Assembly: GCA_020027215.1 (NCBI GenBank)
Contig: JAHRAO010000017.1
Span: 1 to 41,178 of the forward strand
Source: Gammaproteobacteria bacterium
GTDB lineage: Bacteria > Pseudomonadota > Gammaproteobacteria > JABABF01 > JAHRAO01
DNA: 41,178 bases
Reading direction: 5' to 3'
Shown here: in pieces, positions 17,751 to 27,647 of the stretch
How the letters are laid out: the number at the start of each line of letters is the position of its first letter
Numbering within the stretch: the first letter of the stretch is position 1
Position numbers and translations under genes: made by a program
Notes under the pieces: generated by a model
The model's database searches: none
Seen by the model: the letters and a program-made list of their open reading frames with translations, nothing else
Told to the model about the DNA's origin: nothing

Positions 17751-17768
17751 TGGTGGGAAGCTTTTTGT

Positions 17769-17797
17769 CGGTGCTTTGTGCGCCGGTTTTTATTTTT
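17769..17797. terminator. Rho-independent terminator shared by recN and yggX
   Basis: CGGTGC and GCGCCG arms (one G-T pair) with a 5-base loop are followed by GTTTTTATTTTT on the plus strand. On the minus strand the stem lies just after the yggX stop codon (17790-17792 is inside the T-run), and is followed by an A-rich stretch rather than T's. It is a good terminator for recN and a possible one for yggX. Confidence 0.75.
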
Positions 17798-18059
17798 GTG
17801 GCACAAAACCTGCGGCGTGCGCATGGTCTTTTCCCGCAAAAAACTTTTTCATTTCTTGTTGTAAAAATTGACGTGTGTGCGGATCACGGGTATCCAACTT
17901 GCGCTCATTGATCAGCATGGTTTGATGGTTTTGCCATTCCCCCCACGCTTGTTGCGAGATATTGTTGTAGATATGCTCGCCTTGCGGTCCGGGAAAGGGC
18001 GGTTGAGATAAACCGGGAAGGCGTTTATCGTATTTGTGACAGTGGACAAATCGGGTCAT
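17790..18059 (-). CDS. yggX: Probable Fe(2+)-trafficking protein YggX
   Basis: A small cytosolic protein (89 aa) that helps protect and repair iron-sulfur clusters during oxidative stress. It matches the family along its length: an N-terminal single Cys (VHCHKY), then LPGLSQPPFPGPQGEHIYNNIS-like sequence, AWGEWQNHQTMLINE and a QEMKKFFAGK end. Its ATG shares a base with the orn stop, so the two genes are cotranscribed. In E. coli yggX follows mutY; here the partner is orn. Confidence 0.93.
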   Translation of the reverse strand: MTRFVHCHKYDKRLPGLSQPPFPGPQGEHIYNNISQQAWGEWQNHQTMLINERKLDTRDPHTRQFLQQEMKKFFAGKDHAHAAGFVPQK

Positions 18060-18628
18060 TAATCGATACCGTTGGCAGAGGAGTTATTGTGGTGCGTAAA
18101 AGTGTTTTCTTTATAGTAGGCTAATTCCGCAATAGATTCGCGAATATCGCTCAGTGCGCGGTGTGCCAATCTTTTTTTGACGCGATGGACAGTCGGCAGT
18201 GACCAATAATAAGCGAGCTGCTTGATGGTGCTCACATCAATCACGCGGTAGTGAAAAAAATCTTCTAATTGTGGCATATACTTGGATAAAAAACGTCTAT
18301 CTTGCCACACCGTATTACCGCACATAGGGGCAGTATTGCTCTCGACATGTTCGCGCAAAAATGCTAAAGTCATTTTTTCCGCTGCGGCAAGCGAAGTCGT
18401 GCTCTTGTTCACTGCATTAAGCAAACCGGATGAGGTGTGTTGCTTGCTATTCCATTCATCCATCCCGTCTAATAATTTTCTAGGCTGAGAGATGACACAA
18501 TTAGGCCCTTCGGCAATGATATTTAAGGCGTTGTCGGTGATAATCGTGGCAATTTCAATAATTCCTTCCACCTCTGGATTCAACCCCGTCATCTCTAAGT
18601 CAATCCATATCAATTTATCACCGACCAT
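18059..18628 (-). CDS. orn: Oligoribonuclease
   Basis: A 3'-5' exonuclease that finishes RNA decay by cutting di- and very short oligoribonucleotides, including pGpG from cyclic-di-GMP breakdown. It is a DEDDh-type enzyme: WIDLEMTGL gives the first Asp and Glu (residues 10 and 12), with later Asp/His residues in WQDRRFLSKYMPQLE and HRALSDIRESI. It has 189 residues. ATG 18628 is chosen because GAGGAGA lies just upstream and the protein then begins MVGDKLIWIDLE; an upstream frame extension is not needed. First gene of orn-yggX. Confidence 0.96.
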   Translation of the reverse strand: MVGDKLIWIDLEMTGLNPEVEGIIEIATIITDNALNIIAEGPNCVISQPRKLLDGMDEWNSKQHTSSGLLNAVNKSTTSLAAAEKMTLAFLREHVESNTAPMCGNTVWQDRRFLSKYMPQLEDFFHYRVIDVSTIKQLAYYWSLPTVHRVKKRLAHRALSDIRESIAELAYYKENTFTHHNNSSANGID

Positions 18629-18924
18629 AATTTCTCCTCTTAAATGTGTTGCAAGGAGCATTATAGCAAATCTGCCCGACTCGCATTGCTAAAAACTGTG
18701 CTTGAAGATAATATCAGATAAAAATACGCAAACTTTTTGCATGATGCTTCACGCTGAAGAATAAACTATGGGCGCGACAAATTAGAAAGTTGTGGTGATA
18801 AAACTTTGTTGTTGTAGACCGTAGAAATATTTAATTATCGCGATCCCACCGCATATTCTATATATGTTATATTTAAAATACGCACAGATTCATCAGACTA
18901 TATTTAATATTAGGAGGAATTGCG
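18629..18924. other. Intergenic region between orn and the norB remnant
   Basis: 296 AT-rich bases with no coding potential that I can support. They should contain the orn promoter (minus strand) and the old norB promoter (plus strand). A strong ribosome-binding site (TAGGAGGAATT) survives just before the GTG at 18925. Confidence 0.5.
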
Positions 18925-19582
18925 GTGCATTATTCAATTGTATTCACTATTAGGCGTTTATGGATAATTTTGGCGGCATCTATGGCCGTCATGTTCACAG
19001 TATTACTGTATTTTGGTGGAGAGATATATCAAAAAGCTCCTCCTATTCCCGAAAAAGTAGTTGTTGAAGGAATAGATGGCGCTGAGGGTCTCCCGCAAGT
19101 AACTGTTTACGAGCGACAACACATACAGCGTGGTCAAAATATTTGGCAAGTAATAGGCGGCATGCAACGCGGTTCTGTATGGGGGCATGGTAGTTATCTC
19201 GCTCCCGATTGGAGTGCGGATTGGTTGCACCGTGAGGCAAAAGCTTTACTCAATATTTACTCGCACAGACAGCATAACAAGGGGTTTGATGACATCTCTC
19301 AAACTGAACAAGAGGTGTTGATCGCACAGAAAAAAATGGGAACTATATACTTGGCACCACAAGAAAAACCGTTAAAATATAGGGCATAAACAGAAAAATA
19401 CTTATATATAGGCAGTTTTACAATGGGTGGCAAGAGAGTAGCAAAGACGCTATCAGCATTTGAATAGTTCCCAATTTTTAGTATGGATGCGTTCGCCAGG
19501 CGATGCACTTTTTGCATTCGGCGCACTCACTTTAGTCATTTTTGTCGCAAAACTTTATTGGCCATCCCAGAACAAAACATAA
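18925..19582 (+). pseudogene. norB: Quinol-type nitric oxide reductase remnant, both ends kept, middle deleted
   Basis: The 5' piece (18925-19389) encodes 154 residues typical of the qNOR N-terminus: a membrane helix, APPIPEKVV, IWQVIGGMQRGSVWGHGSY and PDWSADWLHREA. It stops where roughly 560 more residues should follow. About 70 bases later, in another frame (about 19460-19582), comes LVWMRSPGDALFAFGALTLVIFVAKLYW and a stop, which fits the last helix of qNOR. Traces before it (NGW, ARE) are split by stop codons. All heme-ligand helices are gone, so no activity is possible. The ribosome-binding site TAGGAGG and GTG start still look healthy, which suggests recent loss. The family identity rests on motif memory. 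Confidence 0.8.
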
Positions 19583-19684
19583 GGTGCAATAACATTGTTA
19601 CGATTGACACAGGTTTTCTTTTTTATTATGTTGGTTTCTTCTTTGGTTTAGAGAGGTCTTAGTCCGTTAGAGCCATTCAACAAC

Positions 19685-19773
19685 TGGCGGTGAGGGAGGG
19701 ATTCGAACCCTCGAAGGGGGTTGCCCTTACACACTTTCCAGGCGTGCTCCTTCAACCACTCGGACACCTCACC
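19685..19773 (-). tRNA. tRNA-Ser (anticodon GGA)
   Basis: Read on the minus strand the 89 bases start GGTGAGGTGTCCGAGTGG and end CCTCACCGCCA, giving a 7-bp acceptor stem (GGTGAGG/CCTCACC), discriminator G and an encoded CCA. The T arm contains GGTTCGAATCC, the anticodon loop reads CTGGAAA (anticodon GGA) and there is a long variable arm, as for serine tRNAs. Its first five bases overlap the last five bases of tyrS, including the stop codon. Confidence 0.96.
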
Positions 19774-21061
19774 GCCGCGTCATAATTAATAAATGATACT
19801 GTTTTTTACCGCGTTGCAGTAAATGGTAGCACCCGTGCATTGCATTATTGTAGGTAAGAGTGTGTTGCGGGTCGGCAACTTTGGTGCCGTTTACCGTTAT
19901 CGCGTTGCTGCAAATAAATTTGCGGGCTTGCCCCGCTGTGGCTACGCCGCGCGGAGTCAATGCTAACTGGGTATGCACTAAAGCATCGGCAAGGCTAATC
20001 TGCGGTTGCCCCCATTGGCTACTCGGCACACCATCTAGTGCTAACTGTTCCCACTGCTGTGTATCCAAGTCCCCGACTGACCCATCAAATAGAGCAGTGC
20101 TGATGGCTTGTGCCGACTGCATTGCCTCTTCACCATGCACTAAACGCGTCACCTCGCGCGCCAAAATGTGTTGCCCTTCACGGCGTGCTGGTGCGTTCAG
20201 ATCACTGCGCTCTATTTCATCAATTTTATCGCCCGAAAGAAAAGTAAACAAACGCAGATAGCGATAAACATCGGTATCGGGCGTATTAATCCAAAATTGA
20301 TAAAACCGATAAGGCGATGTGATCCCTGCGTTAAGCCAGACAGTGCCGTATTCTGTTTTGCCAAACTTTGTTCCATCGGTGCGCACCAATAAAGGTGTGG
20401 TTAAACCATATGCCGTTCCCTGTTCTAAACGGCGAATGAGATTGATCCCTTCTGTAATATTGCCCCATTGATCGCTCCCGCCAATCTGCACACTACACCC
20501 ATATTGGCGGTAAAGGTGTAAGAAATCATACGCTTGTAACAACATATAGCTGAATTCGGTAAAAGAGATCCCTTCATCATCGCGTTCAATCCGCCCTCGG
20601 ACGGATTCTTTATTCACCATTGCCTTGACCGAAAAATGTTTGCCAATATCGCGCAGAAAAGTCAGCAATCTGCTGTCTTCGAGCCAATCTAAATTGTTAA
20701 TGATTGCGGCACCGTTTTTGTTTGTGGAGTCAAAGTCTAAAAAACGAGTAAATTGCGGGTGCAATGCTTCGCCTAACGCCTGGATTTCTTGCCGAGTGCG
20801 CAACGGACGTTCGGTGCTTTTGAGGCTAGGGTCACCAATGAGTCCTGTTCCGCCACCCAAAATAATTAAAGGGCGATGCCCCGCAAGTTGAAAACGCCGC
20901 AAAGTCAGTAGCGGAATGAGGCTCCCAACATGCAGGCTATCAGCAGTCGGATCAAAGCCACAATAGAGCGTGCGGTGCCCAATGGTTAGATGGTCGGTGA
21001 GATCTTCCCCTGCAATCTGCGCAATTAACTCCCTCCGCTGTAAATCTTTTAATATATCCAT
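19769..21061 (-). CDS. tyrS: Tyrosyl-tRNA synthetase
   Basis: Attaches tyrosine to tRNA-Tyr for translation. 430 residues, class I synthetase: YCGFDPTADSLHVGS holds the HIGH-type motif (HVGS, residues 44-47), GGSDQWGNI forms part of the tyrosine site and KFGKT (232-236) is the KMSKS-type loop. A C-terminal S4-like RNA-binding domain ends in RRGKKQYHLLI. ATG 21061 begins MDILKDLQRRELIAQI; a longer frame start at 21100 adds residues unlike the family. No good Shine-Dalgarno sequence is seen. The TGA stop lies inside the 5' end of the tRNA-Ser gene, so both are probably made as one transcript and separated by RNase P. Confidence 0.96.
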   Translation of the reverse strand: MDILKDLQRRELIAQIAGEDLTDHLTIGHRTLYCGFDPTADSLHVGSLIPLLTLRRFQLAGHRPLIILGGGTGLIGDPSLKSTERPLRTRQEIQALGEALHPQFTRFLDFDSTNKNGAAIINNLDWLEDSRLLTFLRDIGKHFSVKAMVNKESVRGRIERDDEGISFTEFSYMLLQAYDFLHLYRQYGCSVQIGGSDQWGNITEGINLIRRLEQGTAYGLTTPLLVRTDGTKFGKTEYGTVWLNAGITSPYRFYQFWINTPDTDVYRYLRLFTFLSGDKIDEIERSDLNAPARREGQHILAREVTRLVHGEEAMQSAQAISTALFDGSVGDLDTQQWEQLALDGVPSSQWGQPQISLADALVHTQLALTPRGVATAGQARKFICSNAITVNGTKVADPQHTLTYNNAMHGCYHLLQRGKKQYHLLIMTRR

Positions 21062-21145
21062 TGTGCATTCATTGTATAAGAAAGTAATCGCTTCAGGCAA
21101 TACACAATATGTTGTTGCGAAACCGGTCGGTAGAGAAAAAAAGCA

Positions 21146-21175
21146 GCGACAAAAGTGAAAAAATTACTCTATAAT
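21146..21175 (+). promoter_or_regulatory. Promoter-like pair before the truncated TonB receptor
   Basis: GCGACA (four of six -35 bases) and a perfect TATAAT, 18 bases apart, lie 40 bases before the ATG at 21215. A Shine-Dalgarno-like AAGGGGGAA precedes the ATG. The expression signals of the broken gene therefore remain. Confidence 0.45.
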
Positions 21176-21214
21176 GCTCTCCGATGTCTTAATTGCATAA
21201 TCTAAGGGGGAATA

Positions 21215-22606
21215 ATGCGTAAACATATCAGTTTTCTATATATTGGGGTTCTTCTTTTTGGAAGTACGGTTCTGTGTGCACAAACCGATACAGACACTGT
21301 GGACGAAGACGATATTGAAGAGGTTGTCGTTGTCGGGGTTAAAGCCAGTTTACAACAATCGCTAGATCGTAAGCGTGAATCTAACCAAATCATTGAAGTG
21401 ATTACCGCCGAAGATGTCGGCAAATTGCCTGATCAAAATGTTGCCGAGGCGTTGCAACGAGTGAGCGGAGTAAGCATTACGCGCGGCGAGAATATCAGTG
21501 TAGGCGATAGCGATGGTGCTGGCGAAGGTAGTTTAGTGAGCATTCGCGGTACCGCTCCCGCTCAGAGCCGCGCCACTATCAATGGTCAAACCATCGGGAA
21601 CACTTCCTCGCAAGGCGGTGGAAGAGCGTTTAATTTTAATACCATTTCTCCTGAAATGGTCGAAGCACTGGAAGTATTCAAAACGCCTTCTGCCCATCAA
21701 GATGAAGGTTCATTGGGTGGATCGGTCAATTTAGTCACGCGTTCGCCGCTGAAGTTCAAAAAACGCACCGTGACATTGGGGGCAAAACTATCGTCCAATA
21801 TTTTGGCCGATGACGGCGGTTCGGATTTATCTTTTTTGTATGCCGAACCCCTTTTAGAAGGGCGCCTTGGTTTTTTAGTCAATTACAATTCTTCGGCGCA
21901 ACCTTTTCGGCGCGATAGTATTGAGTCATTTGGCTGGCAACCGATTGGCTGGAACGAAACAGATAAAACAATCATCAATTCGTCGGCTGTCTTGGCGGGC
22001 ACGACTACTAATAATCGTGTACACGGGTTTATCCCTAGAGATTTTCGGCAAAACATTCGCCAAGAAGATCGCGACCGTTTTGGACTGAATTTTGTGTTGC
22101 AATATCGCCCGTCCGATAATCTAGATCTCAAATTGGATTTCTTTCAGACCGGGTTAGAACGCCATGATCTGTCTTCTAACAATGTGTTCCGTTTCCCCCA
22201 AGCTCCCGGAGGCCTTGGCGCCACTCGTATTGAGACACTCGCTTTACAAGGTAATACTTTTGTGCAAGCGGAGGGTGCGCGGGGCGGTGCAACGCATTAT
22301 CGGAATTTTTGGGCGGTGTTTGACCGCACCTTTAACCGTGAAACGGATGCCTTAACCTTATCGCTGGATTGGCAAATGAATGCGCAGTGGAATTTGGTGG
22401 CAAAAGTTGGGCAATCGGAAGGCAAGGGTACACAAGACCCGTCTTTATTTGCCAACTATCGCCTTTATGCAACGACTCAGTTTTATACTGTCTCAGGTGG
22501 AGAGGTGACCCGTTTGGGTTCTGGCAATCCAACGGATTATGCTTCCTCAGCGGTGCAAGCAGATGGTCGTTGGTTGAACTCGCTCGCTCGCCCGCATGCT
22601 GTATGA
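21215..22606 (+). pseudogene. TonB-dependent receptor, truncated in mid-barrel
   Basis: It has a signal peptide, an acidic linker, a TonB box (EEVVVVGVKASLQQSLDRKR) and a full plug with EDVGKLPDQNVAEALQRVSGVSITR. This is the Xanthomonas/Caulobacter-type receptor used for sugar oligomers in polysaccharide loci, normally 900-1000 residues. Only 463 residues remain; the barrel is cut after about half its strands at SLARPHAV and a stop. From about 22590 another frame encodes the end of a sulfatase, so a deletion has fused the two genes out of frame. The half barrel cannot form a working pore. Promoter and ribosome site look intact, so a product could still be made and degraded. Confidence 0.85.
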
Positions 22607-22718
22607 CCATCGCACCGATCGAGATGAGACGGAGAATGTTGCCGAACTCCCAGAATATAAAACAATTGTTCGCGATCTCCATAAGCGCCTGCGCACGCAC
22701 ATCAATAACATTCAATAA
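22596..22718 (+). pseudogene. 3' remnant of a sulfatase gene
   Basis: This frame reads MLYDHRTDRDETENVAE followed by PEYKTIVRDLHKRL and a stop. This is the usual last segment of arylsulfatase or iduronate-sulfatase-like enzymes (LYD-x-x-x-D-x-x-E-x-x-N-x-A). The catalytic N-terminal domain, with the Cys/Ser that becomes formylglycine, is missing. It follows directly from the truncated receptor, in another frame. Together they indicate that a receptor-sulfatase locus for a sulfated polysaccharide once stood here. Confidence 0.7.
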
Positions 22719-22749
22719 TCATCCCTTGTGAATGGTTGCGAGGAACGTC

Positions 22750-22836
22750 ATGCACTCTTTGTCTAAAAAACGGTGCACTACGCCCTTGTTGGTGCGCATT
22801 TCATTGATGTTTTTTTGCGCCAATGCAGCGTATTGA
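22750..22836 (+). pseudogene. Stub encoding only a signal peptide
   Basis: Preceded by GAGGAA at good distance, the ATG opens 28 codons reading MHSLSKKRC, then a hydrophobic stretch (LLVRISLMFFCANAAY), then TGA. It looks like the export signal of a secreted protein whose body has been deleted or frameshifted. The following 200 bases contain no recognisable continuation. It could also be a chance open frame. Confidence 0.35.
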
Positions 22837-23902
<1,066 letters not shown>

Positions 23903-23920
23903 AAATACTGAATATGATAA

Positions 23921-24184
<264 letters not shown>

Positions 24185-24197
24185 CCACGCCTAAACA

Positions 24198-24668
24198 ATG
24201 AATATTAATTTGACACTGATAGGGCAATCATTTGCCTTCATTCTCTTTGTGTGGTTTTGCATGCGTTTTGTCTGGCCACCGATTATGGGGTCTCTAACCG
24301 AACGGCGCGAGAAGATTGCTTCGGGACTCAAGGCTGCTCAGGAAGCCGAGCGACAGTTGGAATTAGCGCGCAAACAGATAAAAAAAATGCTGACCAGCGC
24401 ACGTGAAGATGCGCGCCAGTTGGCTGAAGAAGCAGATATGCGTGCGGTGCAAATCATTGAAGACGCCAAGAAAAAAGCACACGAAGAATCTGAACGCATG
24501 CTCCGCCTTGCCCAAGCTGAAATTGACCTCAACATAGTGCGGGCCCGTGAAGAATTGCGCGATAAATTGGGCGTTATTGTTTTCTCGGGAGTCAAAAAAA
24601 TCGTTGAGAAAGAAGTTGACCAAAAGACACATCAACAGTTTATTAAAGAACTGACGGCAAAATTATGA
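24198..24668 (+). CDS. atpF: ATP synthase subunit b (peripheral stalk)
   Basis: 156 residues, the same length as in E. coli. One N-terminal membrane helix ([19 protein letters not shown]) is followed by a long charged coiled coil that dimerises and holds F1 against rotation. Its stop overlaps the atpH start by four bases (ATGA). Confidence 0.97.
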   Translation: MNINLTLIGQSFAFILFVWFCMRFVWPPIMGSLTERREKIASGLKAAQEAERQLELARKQIKKMLTSAREDARQLAEEADMRAVQIIEDAKKKAHEESERMLRLAQAEIDLNIVRAREELRDKLGVIVFSGVKKIVEKEVDQKTHQQFIKELTAKL

Positions 24669-25219
24669 GTGGAGCGCTGGATACCATAGCCCGCCCTTAC
24701 GCCAAAGCGATTTTTGTCTTAGGGCATAAAAATGGCACGCTGGAGCATTGGCGCGATATGCTTGATTTTCTGGGGCACGTGCTTTCGCATAACGAGATCT
24801 ACCGCCGCATCGTTTCGGCATGGCTGAGCAAACAGCAAAAAATAGATATCATCTTGCAAGTGTGTGGCGATAAATTAGATGACGATGGCAAACGGTTGGT
24901 GCATTTATTAGCGCTCAAAAAACGCTTACTACTTCTGCCTCACATTGCTCCTTTATTTCATAAACTCTTCATCATGCACTACAATATAGAGCGAGTGGAG
25001 GCATATACGGCTTTCCCACTGACCACAGAAGAAAAAGATGAAATGACCACGGCTCTCGGTGCCTTTTTTTCATCAGAGGTGCAATTATTAGAGCAGAAAG
25101 CACCCCAAGCAATCTGTGGGTTGGGTATAAAAAAAGGGAATTGGGTTATCAATCACTCGGTATATCACCACTTGAATAATTTAGCGGAGGCATTAAATAT
25201 TCCGCATTCGTTACATTGA
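24665..25219 (+). CDS. atpH: ATP synthase subunit delta
   Basis: 184 residues; links the b stalk to the top of F1. The N-terminal helical domain begins [12 protein letters not shown] and the C-terminal part contains [22 protein letters not shown], a divergent form of the family's final motif. Translationally coupled to atpF. Confidence 0.94.
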   Translation: MSGALDTIARPYAKAIFVLGHKNGTLEHWRDMLDFLGHVLSHNEIYRRIVSAWLSKQQKIDIILQVCGDKLDDDGKRLVHLLALKKRLLLLPHIAPLFHKLFIMHYNIERVEAYTAFPLTTEEKDEMTTALGAFFSSEVQLLEQKAPQAICGLGIKKGNWVINHSVYHHLNNLAEALNIPHSLH

Positions 25220-25251
25220 GTCATTTATGATGACAATAAGTTAAAGAGACT

Positions 25252-26796
25252 ATGGAACAATTAAGCGCAACAGAAATTAGTGATATCATTATGCAACGCA
25301 TCCAATCATTGGATGTGATGCCCAAAGAACAGCACGAAGGGGTCGTGGTCAATTCCGCAGACGGCATTGTACGTATTCATGGGATTAACCAAGTGATGTC
25401 GGGTGAAATGATCGCCTTTGAAAGTGGGCAGTACGGATTAGCGCTGAATTTAGAGCGCGATTCGGTCGGTGCGGTCGTCTTGGGCGATCACCTTGGGGTT
25501 CGTGAAGGGCAGGTATGTCATAGCACAGGGCGTATATTAGAAGTCCCAGTCGGATCGGAATTGTTGGGACGAGTGGTGGATGCTTTGGGCAATCCCATAG
25601 ACGGCAAAGGTCCGATTACGACTACACAAACTTCGCCCATTGAAAAAGTTGCCCCCGGTGTGATTACTCGCCAATCGGTCAGCGAGCCGGTGCATACGGG
25701 CTTAAAATCTATTGATTCCATGATCCCTATTGGACGGGGGCAGCGTGAATTGATTATCGGTGATCGCCAATTAGGCAAAACAGCAATTGCCATTGATACG
25801 ATCATTAACCAGAAAAAAGGTGATCTGGTGTGCATTTATGTTGCCATTGGGCAGAAACTATCTTCAGTGGCGAATGTGGTGCATAAATTAGAAGAGTATG
25901 GCGCTATGGATCATACCATTGTGGTGGTGGCAGGAGCATCCGATTCGGCACCTATGCAATATATCGCACCATTTAGCGGGTGCACAATGGGTGAATATTA
26001 TCGCGACCGCGGTGAAGACGCCCTCATTATCTACGATGATTTAACAAAACAGGCGTGGGCGTATCGTCAGATATCTTTATTGTTACGCCGCCCCCCCGGA
26101 CGCGAAGCCTATCCCGGCGATGTCTTTTATTTGCATTCACGCCTTTTAGAACGTGCAGCGCGAGTCAATAAAGAATATGTGACGACCATGACCGATGGCG
26201 AAGTCACCGATCGCACCGGTTCGCTCACCGCATTACCGATCATCGAAACGCAGGCGGGGGATGTTTCGGCATTTGTTCCGACCAATGTTATTTCCATTAC
26301 CGATGGACAGATATTTTTAGAGAATAATTTATTTAACTCAGGGGTGCGCCCAGCAATGAATGCCGGATTATCGGTTTCGCGGGTGGGCGGATCGGCGCAA
26401 ACTTCAATTATTCGGCGCTTGTGTGGGGGTATTCGTCTTGCTTTAGCGCAATACCGTGAACTGGCAGCTTTTGCGCAGTTTGCTTCCGATTTAGATGAAG
26501 CCACCCGCGATCAACTCAATCAAGGTGAGCGAGTGACCGAATTGATGAAACAAAGCCAGTATTCACCGATGAATATTGCTGAAATTGCCATTGTGCTCTT
26601 TGCCGCCAATGAGGGATTTTTGAAAGATATCGCCGTGCAAGATGTAAAATCGTTTGAAAAGGAGTTGCTTTCTTTTATGGCGGAAAAATATAGCACGACT
26701 ATGGAAGAAATTAATGCCGATGGCCAATTTGATAAATCCCGCCAAGAAATTTTCCAAGAAGCCTTAGAACAATTTAAGAAAAAACGCACTTGGTAA
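25252..26796 (+). CDS. atpA: ATP synthase subunit alpha
   Basis: A non-catalytic nucleotide-binding F1 subunit, 514 residues. The P-loop is GDRQLGKT (170-177) where most bacteria have GDRQTGKT; the lysine and threonine that bind phosphate are kept. Other family motifs are [10 protein letters not shown], the arginine-finger region that follows, and GEIDGKGPI-like [10 protein letters not shown]. Downstream, an unrelated exported-protein gene stands where atpG would normally follow. Confidence 0.98.
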   Translation: MEQLSATEISDIIMQRIQSLDVMPKEQHEGVVVNSADGIVRIHGINQVMSGEMIAFESGQYGLALNLERDSVGAVVLGDHLGVREGQVCHSTGRILEVPVGSELLGRVVDALGNPIDGKGPITTTQTSPIEKVAPGVITRQSVSEPVHTGLKSIDSMIPIGRGQRELIIGDRQLGKTAIAIDTIINQKKGDLVCIYVAIGQKLSSVANVVHKLEEYGAMDHTIVVVAGASDSAPMQYIAPFSGCTMGEYYRDRGEDALIIYDDLTKQAWAYRQISLLLRRPPGREAYPGDVFYLHSRLLERAARVNKEYVTTMTDGEVTDRTGSLTALPIIETQAGDVSAFVPTNVISITDGQIFLENNLFNSGVRPAMNAGLSVSRVGGSAQTSIIRRLCGGIRLALAQYRELAAFAQFASDLDEATRDQLNQGERVTELMKQSQYSPMNIAEIAIVLFAANEGFLKDIAVQDVKSFEKELLSFMAEKYSTTMEEINADGQFDKSRQEIFQEALEQFKKKRTW

Positions 26797-26812
26797 TTAT
26801 GAGGTAGCAGTG

Positions 26813-27577
26813 GTGAAAGACGGAATAAATAAAATAAAGTGGATTGCCTTTTTACTCGCCTTCAGCAGCACAACTATAGCAGAAATTGATCCAATGCGTG
26901 TCAAGGCGGCTGTCTATACCGGTTGGGGAATAGGTGTAGGGGCTGGCAGTTGGGGTTACACTGTTGAAGCAAACTATGCTTTCTCTTTCGGTTGGCGCGC
27001 ACGATTCATTTACAGCGGTTTGGATAAATTAGAGTATCAGGATGACCTCTATGAAGCATCAATAGATCATAGTAATGCGGGTGTTTTAATCAATTGGCAT
27101 CCATTTTGGGGGAGTTTCCATTTTTCGGTTGGTGCGTTGAGTAATCGTACGGATATGCTCGTTTCGGTGAATGGGAGTGCGGCAAACCAATTTCTTGTCG
27201 GGGATTCACGTTATGGCGGACGGTTGAGTTTGGCAACCGATTTCCCAGAGTTTGCATCTTATGCCGGTATCGGCTGGAGCACTGCATCGAGACCCGGATT
27301 AGGTTATAGCATTGATATAGGCGCTTTGTATCAGGGTGACCCTAATGTGGTGCTGAGTGGAACTATTACTGAGAGCAGAATGGGTATAGAGTGTGCCTAC
27401 ATTGTGAGCAGTGGCAACCCCTTTACTGTTTCTACCGTTGGGAACAATAGTATCTGTACCCAATCATCCAATTTCGCAGAAACTTCTTTGCTAACGGAAT
27501 ATAACCAACGGTTGGACGATTTCAAATTACTGCGTTTTTACCCCGTATTGTCTTTCGCCTTAACCTACCGTTTTTAG
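26813..27577 (+). CDS. Exported barrel-like protein inserted in the atp operon
   Basis: 254 residues of unknown function. The N-terminus is a Sec signal (KIKWIAFLLAFSSTTIA, likely cut before EID). The rest shows alternating short strands rich in Gly, Tyr, Phe and Trp (VYTGWGIGVGAGSWGYTVEA, YAGIGWSTASRPGLGYSIDIGALYQG) and ends in FALTYRF, the terminal aromatic signature of outer-membrane barrels. Two adjacent GTG codons (26810, 26813) follow GAGG; the second has better spacing. It lies 16 bases after atpA and 70 before atpG on the same strand, so it is probably transcribed with the ATP synthase. I do not recognise a family with a known function. The two cysteines (near IECAY and SICTQ) could form a disulfide. 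Confidence 0.8.
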   Translation: MKDGINKIKWIAFLLAFSSTTIAEIDPMRVKAAVYTGWGIGVGAGSWGYTVEANYAFSFGWRARFIYSGLDKLEYQDDLYEASIDHSNAGVLINWHPFWGSFHFSVGALSNRTDMLVSVNGSAANQFLVGDSRYGGRLSLATDFPEFASYAGIGWSTASRPGLGYSIDIGALYQGDPNVVLSGTITESRMGIECAYIVSSGNPFTVSTVGNNSICTQSSNFAETSLLTEYNQRLDDFKLLRFYPVLSFALTYRF

Positions 27578-27647
27578 TATTGACCTGTAGAGTAGAGAAA
27601 ATAAGTGCCCTTCAGTACCCAGCCTTTTTTCGCAGATAAACCTTAAA

